From Pseudomonas entomophila (GTDB lineage Bacteria; Pseudomonadota; Gammaproteobacteria; Pseudomonadales; Pseudomonadaceae), in the NCBI RefSeq assembly GCF_029193575.1, contig NZ_JARGCS010000035.1, positions 1 through 64,000 of the forward strand: a stretch of DNA of 64,000 nucleotides. The letters run 5' to 3'. A program made the translations under genes and the position numbers. Within the stretch, counting starts at the first letter, position 1. The number at the start of each line of letters is the position of its first letter. The notes under the pieces were generated by a model. The model did no database searches. It was given only the letters and a program-made list of their open reading frames with translations, and had not been told where the DNA came from. Shown here piece after piece: positions 29,807 through 37,076 of this stretch.

Positions 29807-32640
29807 GCAAGCCCACGACCAACAAGCAGCGCAGCGACGATATGGAAGACAAGCTGCGCAGCGACGTGCTGTACCGCCTGGAGCGGGAGTACGGCCTGCA
29901 GCACATGACGGGCACCGACTACATGCGCAAGGGCACCTGCCCTCAGTGCAATCAAAAGCGCCTGTTCTCGCGATACGACAACCCCTGGTTCATCCGCTGC
30001 GGCCGGGAACAGAAGTGCCGCTACATGGCCCCGGTCAAGGAGCTGTACCCGGACCTGTTCGACGACTGGAGCAAGCGCGCACCCGCAACCAAGGATGAAC
30101 CGGCGGCGAGTGCCATTGCCTACCTGACCTTTGCCCGCGGCTTCCGCCTGGAACTCATCAAGGGCTGGTACACCCAGGAGAGCTACCACGACAGCGAGCT
30201 GGGTATCGGCTCGGCCACCGTGCGGTTCGCGTTGGAGCATGGCGGCTACTGGGAGCGCCTCATCGATCAGCCGCACCGGTTCGGCAAGAAGAAGGCGCGC
30301 TTCCAGCCAGGCAAGAGCTACAAGGGCTATTGGTGGTGCCCGCCATGCCTCGACCTGCAGGAGGTCAAAGAGCTGTGGATCGTGGAAGGCATCTTCGACG
30401 CCATCGCCCTCCTGCATAACGGCATTGCCGCCGTGGCGGCCCTGTCGTCGAACGCCTACCCCGAGGAATCCCTTAAGGCCCTGATCGCCACCTGCGAAGG
30501 CAAAACGCCGAAGCTGATCTGGGCGCTCGACAACGAACCTGGCGCACACCGGTATACCAAGATGTGGGCCGAGCGCGCCCGTGCCCTCGGCTTCACCTGC
30601 GAAGCCGCACAGATCCCGCAACCCGATGCCCGCAAAGTCGACTGGAACGACCTGCATCAGCGCTGGGCATTCATGGATGACGAGGAAGCCCGCGCGGCAC
30701 GCATCAAGGACGAACTGGATGAGGCCAAGCACCACGGCGCCCTGCTCATCGCCGAGAGCGCGGTGGAAAAGGCGCTGCTGATATACCAGTGGCGGGAGCG
30801 GGAAGAGTTCCACTTCGGCTTTGACTCGCGCCTCTACTGGTGGCGGCTGGACATTTCGAAGTTCAACAGCGCCATGCAAGCCCTGGACTCCAGTGAGAGC
30901 CAGGAAGACCAGCAGCTCAATGACAAAGCCCGCCGCGCCAAAGCGCTGCGCATGTCCGGCTGCGTGGTCGAGATCGCGAACTGCTACCCCAAGGCCCTGT
31001 ACTACCAGCGCAACGAGATCACCGACGAGTCCTGGTACTTCTTCCGTGTCGACTTCCCCCACGACGGGGCCGCGGTGAAGAACACATTCACCGGTAGCCA
31101 GGTGGCCGCCGCCAGCGAGTTCAAGAAACGCCTTCTCGGCATGGGTGCCGGGGCCGTGTTCACCGGAAGTGGACAACAACTGGACAAGATCATGAAAGAC
31201 CAGCTCTTCGGCATCAAAACTGTGCAAACCATCGACTACCTCGGCTACAGCCGCGAATACGGCTGCTACGTCTTCAACGAAGTCGCCGTGCGCGACGGCC
31301 AGGTAGTCAGCGTCAATGAGGAAGAGTTCTTCGAGATGGGCAAGCTCAAGCTCAAGAGCTTGCAGAAGGGCGTAAAGATGGCTCTGCAGAAGGACGACAA
31401 ACGCTACAACGAGGAATGGGTAGCGCTGCTGTGGACGTGCTTCGGCGCCCAGGGCATCGTCGCCACCACCTTCTGGTTCGGCTCGCTGTTCGCCGAGCAG
31501 ATCCGCTTCCGCTATCAGTCGTTCCCCTTCCTGGAAGCCACGGGCGAGGCCGGTGCCGGCAAGACCACCCTGCTCACACTGTTGTGGAAGCTGTTCGGAC
31601 GCGAGGGCTATGAGGGCTTCGACCCGGCCAAGTCCACTAAGGCCGGCCGCAGCCGCTTGATGGGCCAGGTATCCAGCATGCCGGTGGTGCTGCTCGAATC
31701 CGACCGCAGCGGCGACGACAAGAGCCACGCCAAGACCTTCGAGTGGGACGAACTCAAGGACTACTTCGGCGGCGGCACGCTGGCCACCAAGGGCGTGAAG
31801 ACCGCCGGCAACGAAACCTACGAACCGCCGTTCCGCGGGACCATCGCGATCAGCCAGAACGCCCCAGTGGTAGCGTCCGAAGCGATCATGACGCGGATTG
31901 TGAAGCTGCACTTCGTGCGCCCCCAGGTCACGGTTGAGAGCCGCGCAGCAGCCGACCGCCTGAACGGCCTGGACGGTACGTTGCTGAGCAACTTCCTGCT
32001 GCGCGCCGTCCGCAAAGAGGCCGAGATCCTTGAGCTGTTCTCCGTGCGCCTGCCTGTGTACGAGGCGAAGCTCCGCGCCCTGCACTCGCATTGCTTCGCC
32101 TGCGGGAACCAGTTCCAGGATGACCAGAGCCAATGCCACCACTGCGGCAGCCAGCTCAGCGGGTACATCCGCGTCGAGCGGATCATCTACAACCACGCCC
32201 AGATGCTGGCCCTGCTGGACTGCCTGCGCCTGGTCGTAACCCTCAGCGAGCAACAGGTCGAGCACACCCGCGCCCAACTGGTCCGCATGGCGATCGAGCG
32301 GCAGACCTCAATCAGCTCCGACCATCCCGTGGTGGCCGAATTCTGGGAAGTCTACGAATACCTGGAAGGCCTGGACGCCGACGGCCCTGTGGTGAACCAC
32401 AGCAAGAAAGACCACGTCATCGCCATCAACCTCAACGACTTCGTCAAGAACGCCGCCGAGCACCGGCAGAAGCTGGCCGACATCAACGAGCTGCGCGACC
32501 GCTTGAAGGACTCGCGGTCGCGGAAGCTGGTCGAGGTCAACAAGGCCGTGGACAGCGCGGTCCGGGCTCACCAGGCGAAGAACAGCCATTTCACGCTCAC
32601 CAAGCAACCCATCGTCAAGTGCTGGATGTTCCAGGCCTGA
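29803..32640 (+). CDS. Phage replication protein: Toprim primase with AAA-type ATPase
   Basis: 945 residues from GTG 29803. Domain order: a zinc-binding part with Cys 46, 49, 66 and 72 (GTCPQCNQKR...RCGREQKC); a Toprim domain at about 190-255 (LWIVEGIFDAIALL; LIWALDNEPGAHR); an ATPase/helicase-like domain with Walker A GEAGAGKTT at 581-589 and an acidic LLESD about 45 residues later; and a second zinc ribbon at about 764-783 (CFACGNQ...CHHCGSQ). It would prime and unwind phage DNA and replaces the unrelated rolling-circle gpA of P2. A separate gene downstream repeats the ATPase part. Confidence 0.88.
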   Translation: MSKPTTNKQRSDDMEDKLRSDVLYRLEREYGLQHMTGTDYMRKGTCPQCNQKRLFSRYDNPWFIRCGREQKCRYMAPVKELYPDLFDDWSKRAPATKDEPAASAIAYLTFARGFRLELIKGWYTQESYHDSELGIGSATVRFALEHGGYWERLIDQPHRFGKKKARFQPGKSYKGYWWCPPCLDLQEVKELWIVEGIFDAIALLHNGIAAVAALSSNAYPEESLKALIATCEGKTPKLIWALDNEPGAHRYTKMWAERARALGFTCEAAQIPQPDARKVDWNDLHQRWAFMDDEEARAARIKDELDEAKHHGALLIAESAVEKALLIYQWREREEFHFGFDSRLYWWRLDISKFNSAMQALDSSESQEDQQLNDKARRAKALRMSGCVVEIANCYPKALYYQRNEITDESWYFFRVDFPHDGAAVKNTFTGSQVAAASEFKKRLLGMGAGAVFTGSGQQLDKIMKDQLFGIKTVQTIDYLGYSREYGCYVFNEVAVRDGQVVSVNEEEFFEMGKLKLKSLQKGVKMALQKDDKRYNEEWVALLWTCFGAQGIVATTFWFGSLFAEQIRFRYQSFPFLEATGEAGAGKTTLLTLLWKLFGREGYEGFDPAKSTKAGRSRLMGQVSSMPVVLLESDRSGDDKSHAKTFEWDELKDYFGGGTLATKGVKTAGNETYEPPFRGTIAISQNAPVVASEAIMTRIVKLHFVRPQVTVESRAAADRLNGLDGTLLSNFLLRAVRKEAEILELFSVRLPVYEAKLRALHSHCFACGNQFQDDQSQCHHCGSQLSGYIRVERIIYNHAQMLALLDCLRLVVTLSEQQVEHTRAQLVRMAIERQTSISSDHPVVAEFWEVYEYLEGLDADGPVVNHSKKDHVIAINLNDFVKNAAEHRQKLADINELRDRLKDSRSRKLVEVNKAVDSAVRAHQAKNSHFTLTKQPIVKCWMFQA

Positions 32641-32676
32641 CGCCACCGGCCGGCGCGGCAACGCCGACCTGCAACC

Positions 32677-32695
32677 CCAAGGAGAAGCACCATGC
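32677..32695 (+). repeat. 19-nt leader repeat, copy 1
   Basis: CCAAGGAGAAGCACCATGC, covering the ribosome site and start codon. It is identical at 32874-32892 and 34135-34153. Upstream is a hairpin CGGCG-CGGCAA-CGCCG (32651-32666), with its loop end 31 nt from the ATG. Confidence 0.8.
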
Positions 32696-32835
32696 GTAAA
32701 GACAGCAAGACCGAGTTCTACCAGGCCAGCCCCGGCGAGACGCTCGCCACCCTGGCGGTCACCGGCCTCACCCTCGCGGTGCTGGGCCTGGCCAGCTACT
32801 ACGCCCCCACCCTGCTCGCTGTAGCGCTGCACTGA
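32692..32835 (+). CDS. 47-residue single-span membrane protein
   Basis: A small ORF (MRKDSKTEFYQASPGETLAT...) with a perfect AAGGAG ribosome site and one predicted membrane helix at about residues 20-43. It is preceded by the first copy of the CGGCAA-loop hairpin plus 19-nt leader also found before 32889 and 34150. Function unknown. The strong leader and gene-like composition support it as real. Confidence 0.65.
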   Translation: MRKDSKTEFYQASPGETLATLAVTGLTLAVLGLASYYAPTLLAVALH

Positions 32836-32844
32836 CCCTCAGTG

Positions 32845-32892
32845 CCCAGGCGCGGCAACGCCTGGGCCATTTCCCAAGGAGAAGCACCATGC
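32845..32892 (+). repeat. CGGCAA-loop hairpin plus 19-nt leader, copy 2
   Basis: A perfect 8-bp stem CCCAGGCG/CGCCTGGG encloses the loop CGGCAA (32845-32866), followed by the 19-nt leader ending in ATGC. The spacing from loop to ATG is 31 nt, as in copy 1. Confidence 0.8.
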
Positions 32893-33704
32893 AAAACAAC
32901 ACCCCTAAATGGCTCGACCTGTACATCACCGCCTTCGGCGCCCCGGGCCTGGTGGCCCTGGCATGGTGGGCCGGCGCCTTCCACGCGCAGCGCATCCGCG
33001 AGTTGCAGGAGACGTATCCGATCCTGCAGATCACCGGCGGTGCCGGCGTGGGCAAGTCGACGTTGGTGGCCAACCTCTGGAAGCTCGCCGGTTCGAGTGA
33101 AAGCGAGATTCGCAGCGCCAGCACCTGCGGCATGGGCGCTCTGTTGGCCTTCATGGCGCGGGCGGTGAACCGGCCGGTAGTCCTGGAAGAGTGCGACCGT
33201 GCCGATCAGTTCGACTGGAACCTGCTCAAGCACTGCTACGACGGGAAGCCAATCGCCTACCGCGGCATGGGGCAGCCGCTCGGCCGTATGGTGTTCCAGG
33301 GGGCACTGGCCTACGTCGGCGGCGAATTCGAGGTCCTGAACCCGCGCGTGGTGAACATCCACCTCGAGCGTCAGCCTACTGGCGAAGGCGCTCGGGAGGC
33401 GGTGCAGGCGCTGTATGAGCTGCAGCTCAAGGACCTCGCTCAGTTCCTGAACACGGTCCGGGACAACCGGGAGCAGGTGATTTATCGGCTCGGCCACGTG
33501 GAAGCATACACCGACGACCTGCAAGCCGAGAGCGGCATGAAAAGGGCAGCCGCCCGCAACCATGCACAGCTGCGGGCCTTGCTGAACCTGCTGGGCGACC
33601 TGTTCTGCATTCCCGATTGCCCCCTGACGAAGGCGCAGGTTCTGGTCCGTGAGATGGCGTTTGTTCACGCACCTCACTCTGTCGACGCGGGTGAGCCCGT
33701 ATGA
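32889..33704 (+). CDS. Stand-alone ATPase, paralogue of the primase ATPase domain
   Basis: 271 residues. Residues 7-67 align without gaps to the ATPase part of the upstream primase: WLDLYITAFGAPGLVALAWW against WVALLWTCFGAQGIVATTFW, and LQITGGAGVGKSTLVANLWK against LEATGEAGAGKTTLLTLLWK. The Walker A motif (GGAGVGKS) is at 50-57 and an acidic VVLEECDR about 45 residues later. It lacks the Toprim and zinc parts. It ends with a helical region and overlaps the next gene by four bases. It may join the primase in mixed rings or act as a regulator. Confidence 0.8.
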   Translation: MQNNTPKWLDLYITAFGAPGLVALAWWAGAFHAQRIRELQETYPILQITGGAGVGKSTLVANLWKLAGSSESEIRSASTCGMGALLAFMARAVNRPVVLEECDRADQFDWNLLKHCYDGKPIAYRGMGQPLGRMVFQGALAYVGGEFEVLNPRVVNIHLERQPTGEGAREAVQALYELQLKDLAQFLNTVRDNREQVIYRLGHVEAYTDDLQAESGMKRAAARNHAQLRALLNLLGDLFCIPDCPLTKAQVLVREMAFVHAPHSVDAGEPV

Positions 33705-34072
33705 GCCCGACGCAGCTCAACCTGGAAATGCTGCTGGCCTTCGACGAATGGGCCGTCCCGCGTGGTTTCGATGTCACCAGCGCCGACGGCGTGGACGGTC
33801 CCGCTTTCAAGAACGTGGAGACACAGGCCGCATGGCTTGGCTTCGAGGCCGCCCATGGCGATGCCGGCTGCCGGCCGTATGGCCAGCAGCTCTACGCCCG
33901 GATCAAGAGGAGCAGCGAGTACGCCCATCAAGCTGCATACAGTTTCACCGTGCGGGTGGGGCATCCAACCCACGGCGAGTACGGCGTTTATGGAGGGCCT
34001 GGTGGGGTTTATCGCCTGCGCGACGTTGACCTGTTCGTGATCGTGGAGGGGAAGGAATACGGCCTTAGCTGA
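33701..34072 (+). CDS. Early protein of unknown function
   Basis: 123 residues starting with ATGA overlap to the ATPase gene. The start MSPTQLNLEMLLAFDEWAVPRGFDVT and the later QAAWLGFEAA(H) and YGQQLYARIK patterns look like a real folded protein. No family is recognised. The tight coupling suggests work with the ATPase or DNA replication. Confidence 0.65.
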   Translation: MSPTQLNLEMLLAFDEWAVPRGFDVTSADGVDGPAFKNVETQAAWLGFEAAHGDAGCRPYGQQLYARIKRSSEYAHQAAYSFTVRVGHPTHGEYGVYGGPGGVYRLRDVDLFVIVEGKEYGLS

Positions 34073-34094
34073 TCACCATCTGCCACAAACAAGA

Positions 34095-34153
34095 AGGCCC
34101 CGGCGAGCGGCAACTCACCAAGGCCTGACCAACCCCAAGGAGAAGCACCATGC
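34095..34153 (+). repeat. CGGCAA-loop hairpin plus 19-nt leader, copy 3
   Basis: The stem GGcGAG/CTCaCC (one mismatch) encloses CGGCAA at 34108-34113. The leader 34135-34153 is identical to the other two copies; spacing from loop to ATG is 37 nt. Confidence 0.7.
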
Positions 34154-34398
34154 AAGTACAAACCCAAGAAGTCAGCGGCGAGAAGGCTACCACAGGGAGG
34201 CGCCCAAGGTTGGCCAGCCATGCGCTGGACCTGCCGAATCACTGCGATATCTGCAACAAGGCCCGCTCCCACGGAAATCATCAGCGCTGCAGCCAACTTC
34301 GTCAGCAGCGCCAGTCCGTGTACTGGGAATCCTACATGGCCAACGTCGAGGCCAAGCGCGCCAAGAAGGTTCGTCGTCATGCAATGGAGATGGTGTGA
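34150..34398 (+). CDS. Small putative zinc-binding early protein
   Basis: 82 residues. A central CDICNKARSHGNHQRC pattern (C-x2-C plus His and Cys) could bind a metal. Basic residues dominate both ends (EAKRAKKVRRHAMEMV). Small proteins of this type are frequent near primases of Pseudomonas phages; function unknown. Its stop overlaps the start of the next gene. Confidence 0.65.
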   Translation: MQVQTQEVSGEKATTGRRPRLASHALDLPNHCDICNKARSHGNHQRCSQLRQQRQSVYWESYMANVEAKRAKKVRRHAMEMV

Positions 34399-34622
34399 TG
34401 GGCATGGTTCTATCGACAAAACCCCGACAGCTCGGCAAGCGTCTCTCTCTACTGGTCGGATATGCCCAGGATCACGGGTGGTCCATCACTCTCACGCGAG
34501 GTGGCCACTTGCGCCTTACCAAACCAGGTAAGCCAGTGATTCATACCAGCAGGACACCCAGCGACTGGCGTGCAGTGCACAACGCTGTCTCGATGCTGGC
34601 AAGGGCAGACACCAAGAACTGA
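34398..34622 (+). CDS. Small HicA-like-fold protein
   Basis: 74 residues from ATG 34398 overlapping the previous stop (a GTG at 34395 is the alternative). The segment AQDHGWSITLTRGGHLRLTKPGKPVIHTSRTPSDWRAVHNAVSML has the spacing of the HicA double-stranded-RNA-binding-like fold, with a GGH in place of the catalytic GSHH. No HicB antitoxin gene is adjacent, so a toxin-antitoxin role is not supported. It ends the early operon before the hairpin at 34662. Confidence 0.6.
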   Translation: MGMVLSTKPRQLGKRLSLLVGYAQDHGWSITLTRGGHLRLTKPGKPVIHTSRTPSDWRAVHNAVSMLARADTKN

Positions 34623-34661
34623 CGTCACCATCTTCTCGGCCTGGCGACAGGCCATCTTTAT

Positions 34662-34689
34662 AGACGACCCATACACTGGGCCGTCTTTT
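34662..34689 (+). terminator. Terminator between early operon and integrase
   Basis: A hairpin GACGACCC-atacact-GGGCCGTC with one mismatch, followed by TTTT. It ends 18 bases before the integrase ATG, so it may limit read-through from early transcription into int or act as an attenuator. Confidence 0.6.
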
Positions 34690-34706
34690 CGTTTCGAGTA
34701 CAAAAA

Positions 34707-35876
34707 ATGGCAGCTGGAGTCGAAGTACGCGGCAACCATGTCCGCGTGTATTTCCGTTACCAGGGCGAGAAGTGCCGGGAGCCCATTCCAGGTGACGCCT
34801 CGCCTGCAAACCTGGCCAACGCGGAGCGCCTGGTCGGGATCATCAACTACGAAATCGAAGCCGGCACGTTCAACTACGCACGGCACTTCCCCGACTCGCC
34901 GCGCGTGAAGACCAACACCTTGGGCCACTACATCGATCTGTGGCTTGAGATCAAACGCAACCAGATGGCGGCTAGCGGCTTCGCCATGTACCTCAGCCGC
35001 ACCGAAAAACACATCCGGCCGCGCTGGGGCGCCCTGCAGGCGGACCGCATCGATCACCTGGATATCCAGCACTGGGTGCAGACCGTGCTGATGCCCGAGC
35101 TGCACAACAAGACCGTACGCGAAATCGTCAGCCACCTGCGGCAGATTTTCCGGCTGTACCGCACCCGGAACCGCTTCGCGTTCGACCCCACCGATGGGAT
35201 CACCATCTCGTTGCCGGACGCCGACGATCCCGACCCGTTCACCCGGGAAGAGATCGAAGCGATCCTCGGGCATCCAACCGACCGGCAGCAGGAGATCAAC
35301 CTCTCGCAGTACATGATCTGGTCCGGCCCACGGGTCAGCGAAGCGATTGCCCTGGCCTGGGAGGATGTCGACCTGGTCGCAGGCACCGTGGAGATCCGCC
35401 GCGCGCGGGTGGCTGGGCAATACAAGGTGACCAAAACCCGGCGCTCGACGCGCAAGGTCAAACTTCTCGCCCCTGCCCTGCGCGCGTTACAGGATCAGGC
35501 ACGGTTCAGCGGAGATCTGCCTGCGGAGTTGGTCCAAGTTGTCGATCGGGACAACCGGACACTGCGCGAGCAGCGCGTGCGGTTCGTCTTCCACAACACC
35601 GCCACGGGGGAGCCGTACCGATCCTCGGACGTACTGCGGCATGGGTGGTGGATCACACACCTGGAAAAGGCCGGCGTTCGCCAGCGGGGGCCGAACACCT
35701 GCAGACACACGTTCGCCAGCCAGATGCTGAGCAGTGGCATTGCCACACCGGAATGGATTGCAGATCAGATGGGGCATACGTCGACGGCGATGATCTTCAA
35801 GCACTACGCGAAGTGGATCAGCGAGGACGGGCCAGACGTGGTGGGGTTGTTAAACCGAGCGCTCAGGCTGAGCTGA
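34707..35876 (+). CDS. int: Tyrosine integrase
   Basis: 389 residues from ATG 34707. Domains: an N-terminal Arm-DNA-binding part (AAGVEVRGNHVRVYFRYQGEK), a SAM-like core-binding domain (about 75-175), and the catalytic domain with Arg in SGPRVSEAIAL, the R-H pair in NTCRHTFASQML, GHTS, and the nucleophile Tyr in FKHYAKW. It catalyses integration at and excision from the tRNA-Ser 3' end, 119 bp downstream. Read-through of the hairpin upstream would couple it to the early operon. It reads towards attR, the usual layout for tRNA-targeting prophages. Confidence 0.95.
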   Translation: MAAGVEVRGNHVRVYFRYQGEKCREPIPGDASPANLANAERLVGIINYEIEAGTFNYARHFPDSPRVKTNTLGHYIDLWLEIKRNQMAASGFAMYLSRTEKHIRPRWGALQADRIDHLDIQHWVQTVLMPELHNKTVREIVSHLRQIFRLYRTRNRFAFDPTDGITISLPDADDPDPFTREEIEAILGHPTDRQQEINLSQYMIWSGPRVSEAIALAWEDVDLVAGTVEIRRARVAGQYKVTKTRRSTRKVKLLAPALRALQDQARFSGDLPAELVQVVDRDNRTLREQRVRFVFHNTATGEPYRSSDVLRHGWWITHLEKAGVRQRGPNTCRHTFASQMLSSGIATPEWIADQMGHTSTAMIFKHYAKWISEDGPDVVGLLNRALRLS

Positions 35877-35885
35877 AGAAACGAC

Positions 35886-35909
35886 AAAGGGGCCACAGAA
35901 GGCCCCTTT
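35886..35909 (+). terminator. Terminator after integrase
   Basis: AAAGGGGCC-acagaa-GGCCCCTTT followed by TCT. It is close to symmetric and can act in both directions. Confidence 0.8.
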
Positions 35910-35921
35910 CTCTTGCCTGTC

Positions 35922-35939
35922 GGTCCCAAAGTGGTCCCA
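35922..35939. repeat. Paired GGTCCCA repeats, right arm
   Basis: GGTCCCA at 35922-35928 and 35933-35939, in the pattern GGTCCCAaagTGGTCCCA, with the same orientation and 11-bp period as the left pair. It is 55 bp inside attR. Confidence 0.55.
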
Positions 35940-35994
35940 AAACGCTCCCATTAGAGGGGTTGGCGATCGTGAACATCAATGAAATCAGGCACTT

Positions 35995-36023
35995 ATATGG
36001 CGGAAGCGTAGAGATTCGAACTC
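35995..36023. other. attR: 29-bp right attachment core
   Basis: Identical to 848-876. It forms the last 26 bases of the intact tRNA-Ser gene plus three bases downstream. The phage carried this copy, so the tRNA stays functional after integration. Confidence 0.95.
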
Positions 36024-36085
36024 TAGGATAGTTGCCCATCGACGGTTTTCAAGACCGTTGCCTTAAACCACTCGGCCACGCTTCC
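35998..36085 (-). tRNA. tRNA-Ser (anticodon UGA)
   Basis: 88 bases read on the minus strand from GGAAGCGTGGCCGAG to CGCTTCCGCCA, with the CCA encoded. The acceptor stem is GGAAGCG/CGCTTCC. The anticodon arm is ACGGT-CTTGAAA-ACCGT with anticodon TGA. The long variable arm typical of serine tRNA and the TTCGAATC T-loop are present. Its 3' end is the prophage attachment site. Confidence 0.95.
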
Positions 36086-36217
36086 AGCTGTTTTGCGGCG
36101 GCAATCATACCGTAATGAAACAAGCTGTCAAACTCTCTGTGTCGCGGGCTGCGGCAGCTCTGTTATGCTCTTTGCAACCATACGTTTCAAACCCACAGGA
36201 TCCACAGGAGTGTCGCC

Positions 36218-36889
36218 ATGCGCGAACAGGATTACGCCGTACAACACGGCCAGCAGGTCGAGCAGCAGGAGGTCAGCAAGGTCCTGCGCAACACGTACAG
36301 CCTGCTGGCGCTCACCCTCGCCTTCAGCGGCATCATGGCCTTCGTGGCCCAGCAGATGCGCGTCGGCTACCCGAACATCTTCGTCGTGCTGATCGGCTTC
36401 TACGGGCTGTTCTTCCTCACCGCCAAGCTGCGTGACTCGGTCTGGGGCCTGGTGTCCACCTTCGCCCTCACCGGCTTCATGGGCTTCATCCTCGGCCCTA
36501 TCCTCAACCGCTACCTGGGCATGAGCGGCGGCGCCGAAGTGGTCAGCTCGGCCTTCGCCATGACCGCGCTGGTATTCGGCGGTCTGTCGGCCTATGTGCT
36601 GATCACCCGCAAGGACATGAGCTTCCTCAGCGGCTTCATCACCGCCGGCTTCTTCGTCCTGCTGGGTGCCGTGGTGGCCAGCTTCTTCTTCCAGATCAGC
36701 GGCCTGCAACTGGCGATCAGCGCGGGCTTCGTGCTGTTCTCGTCGGTCTGCATCCTGTTCCAGACCAGCGCCATCATCCACGGCGGCGAGCGTAACTACA
36801 TCATGGCGACCATCAGCCTGTATGTATCGATCTACAACCTGTTCGTCAGCCTGCTGCAGCTGTTTGGCATCATGGGTCGTGATGACTGA
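36218..36889 (+). CDS. yccA: BAX inhibitor-1/YccA family membrane protein
   Basis: 223 residues with seven predicted membrane helices. It belongs to the BI-1/YccA family (N-terminus QVSKVLRNTYSLLALTLAFSG; conserved SGFITAGFFVLLGAVVASFFF; C-terminal ISLYVSIYNLFVSLLQLFGIM). In E. coli YccA binds the FtsH protease and protects SecY from degradation. The ATG at 36218 has CAGGAG 9 bases upstream. It is a single gene with a strong terminator 21 bases after the stop. First host gene right of the prophage. Confidence 0.92.
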   Translation: MREQDYAVQHGQQVEQQEVSKVLRNTYSLLALTLAFSGIMAFVAQQMRVGYPNIFVVLIGFYGLFFLTAKLRDSVWGLVSTFALTGFMGFILGPILNRYLGMSGGAEVVSSAFAMTALVFGGLSAYVLITRKDMSFLSGFITAGFFVLLGAVVASFFFQISGLQLAISAGFVLFSSVCILFQTSAIIHGGERNYIMATISLYVSIYNLFVSLLQLFGIMGRDD

Positions 36890-36910
36890 TCGATGAGTTG
36901 GTGGTAACGG

Positions 36911-36934
36911 AAAGCCCGCTTCGGCGGGCTTTTT
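36911..36934 (+). terminator. Terminator after yccA
   Basis: AAAGCCCGC-ttc-GGCGGGCTTTTT, a compact GC stem with T-run. Confidence 0.9.
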
Positions 36935-36951
36935 CGTGGGTGTTTGTGTGG

Positions 36952-36982
36952 GCCCTATCGCGGGGCGAGCCCGCTCCTACAA
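36952..36982. repeat. REP-type palindromic element (single)
   Basis: CCTATCGCGGGGCGAGCCCGC is a single REP-like unit common between genes in the P. putida group. No inverted partner is seen next to it. Confidence 0.65.
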
Positions 36983-37076
36983 GTGCCGCGGCGTCGGTAC
37001 CTGCGCGGCGAAGCACTACCCCTATGCCCCCGCGCCCCGTAGAATGCGCTCCTTTTTTCTTCCGGGGCAGCTTCCC

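Larger units (their letters stand above)
848..36023. mobile_element. P2/phiCTX-like prophage integrated in tRNA-Ser(UGA)
   Basis: About 35.2 kb between two perfect copies of a 29-bp sequence, one being the 3' end of an intact tRNA-Ser. It holds a full P2-order morphogenesis set (Q P O N M L X, lysis, R S V W J I H G FI FII E E' T U D), an XRE repressor with a divergent Cro-like gene, an Ogr-like activator, a primase and a tyrosine integrase beside attR. No structural gene shows a frameshift or truncation, so it looks inducible. The short repressor (115 residues) has no LexA-type peptidase domain, which argues against RecA-dependent self-cleavage. Cargo genes are at 1729-3833, 13406-14512 and 26607-27661. 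Confidence 0.95.

Noticed and set aside
29674..32277. 867-codon open frame antisense to the primase gene
   Set aside because: A GC-rich mirror of a real gene; the primase strand has domains and ribosome signals, while the antisense frame is rich in Leu, Ala, Gly and Val with no motif or start signal.
34150..34622. Possible toxin-antitoxin pair (zinc protein plus HicA-like)
   Set aside because: The first protein is not a HicB, and the HicA catalytic motif is altered; the layout alone is not enough.
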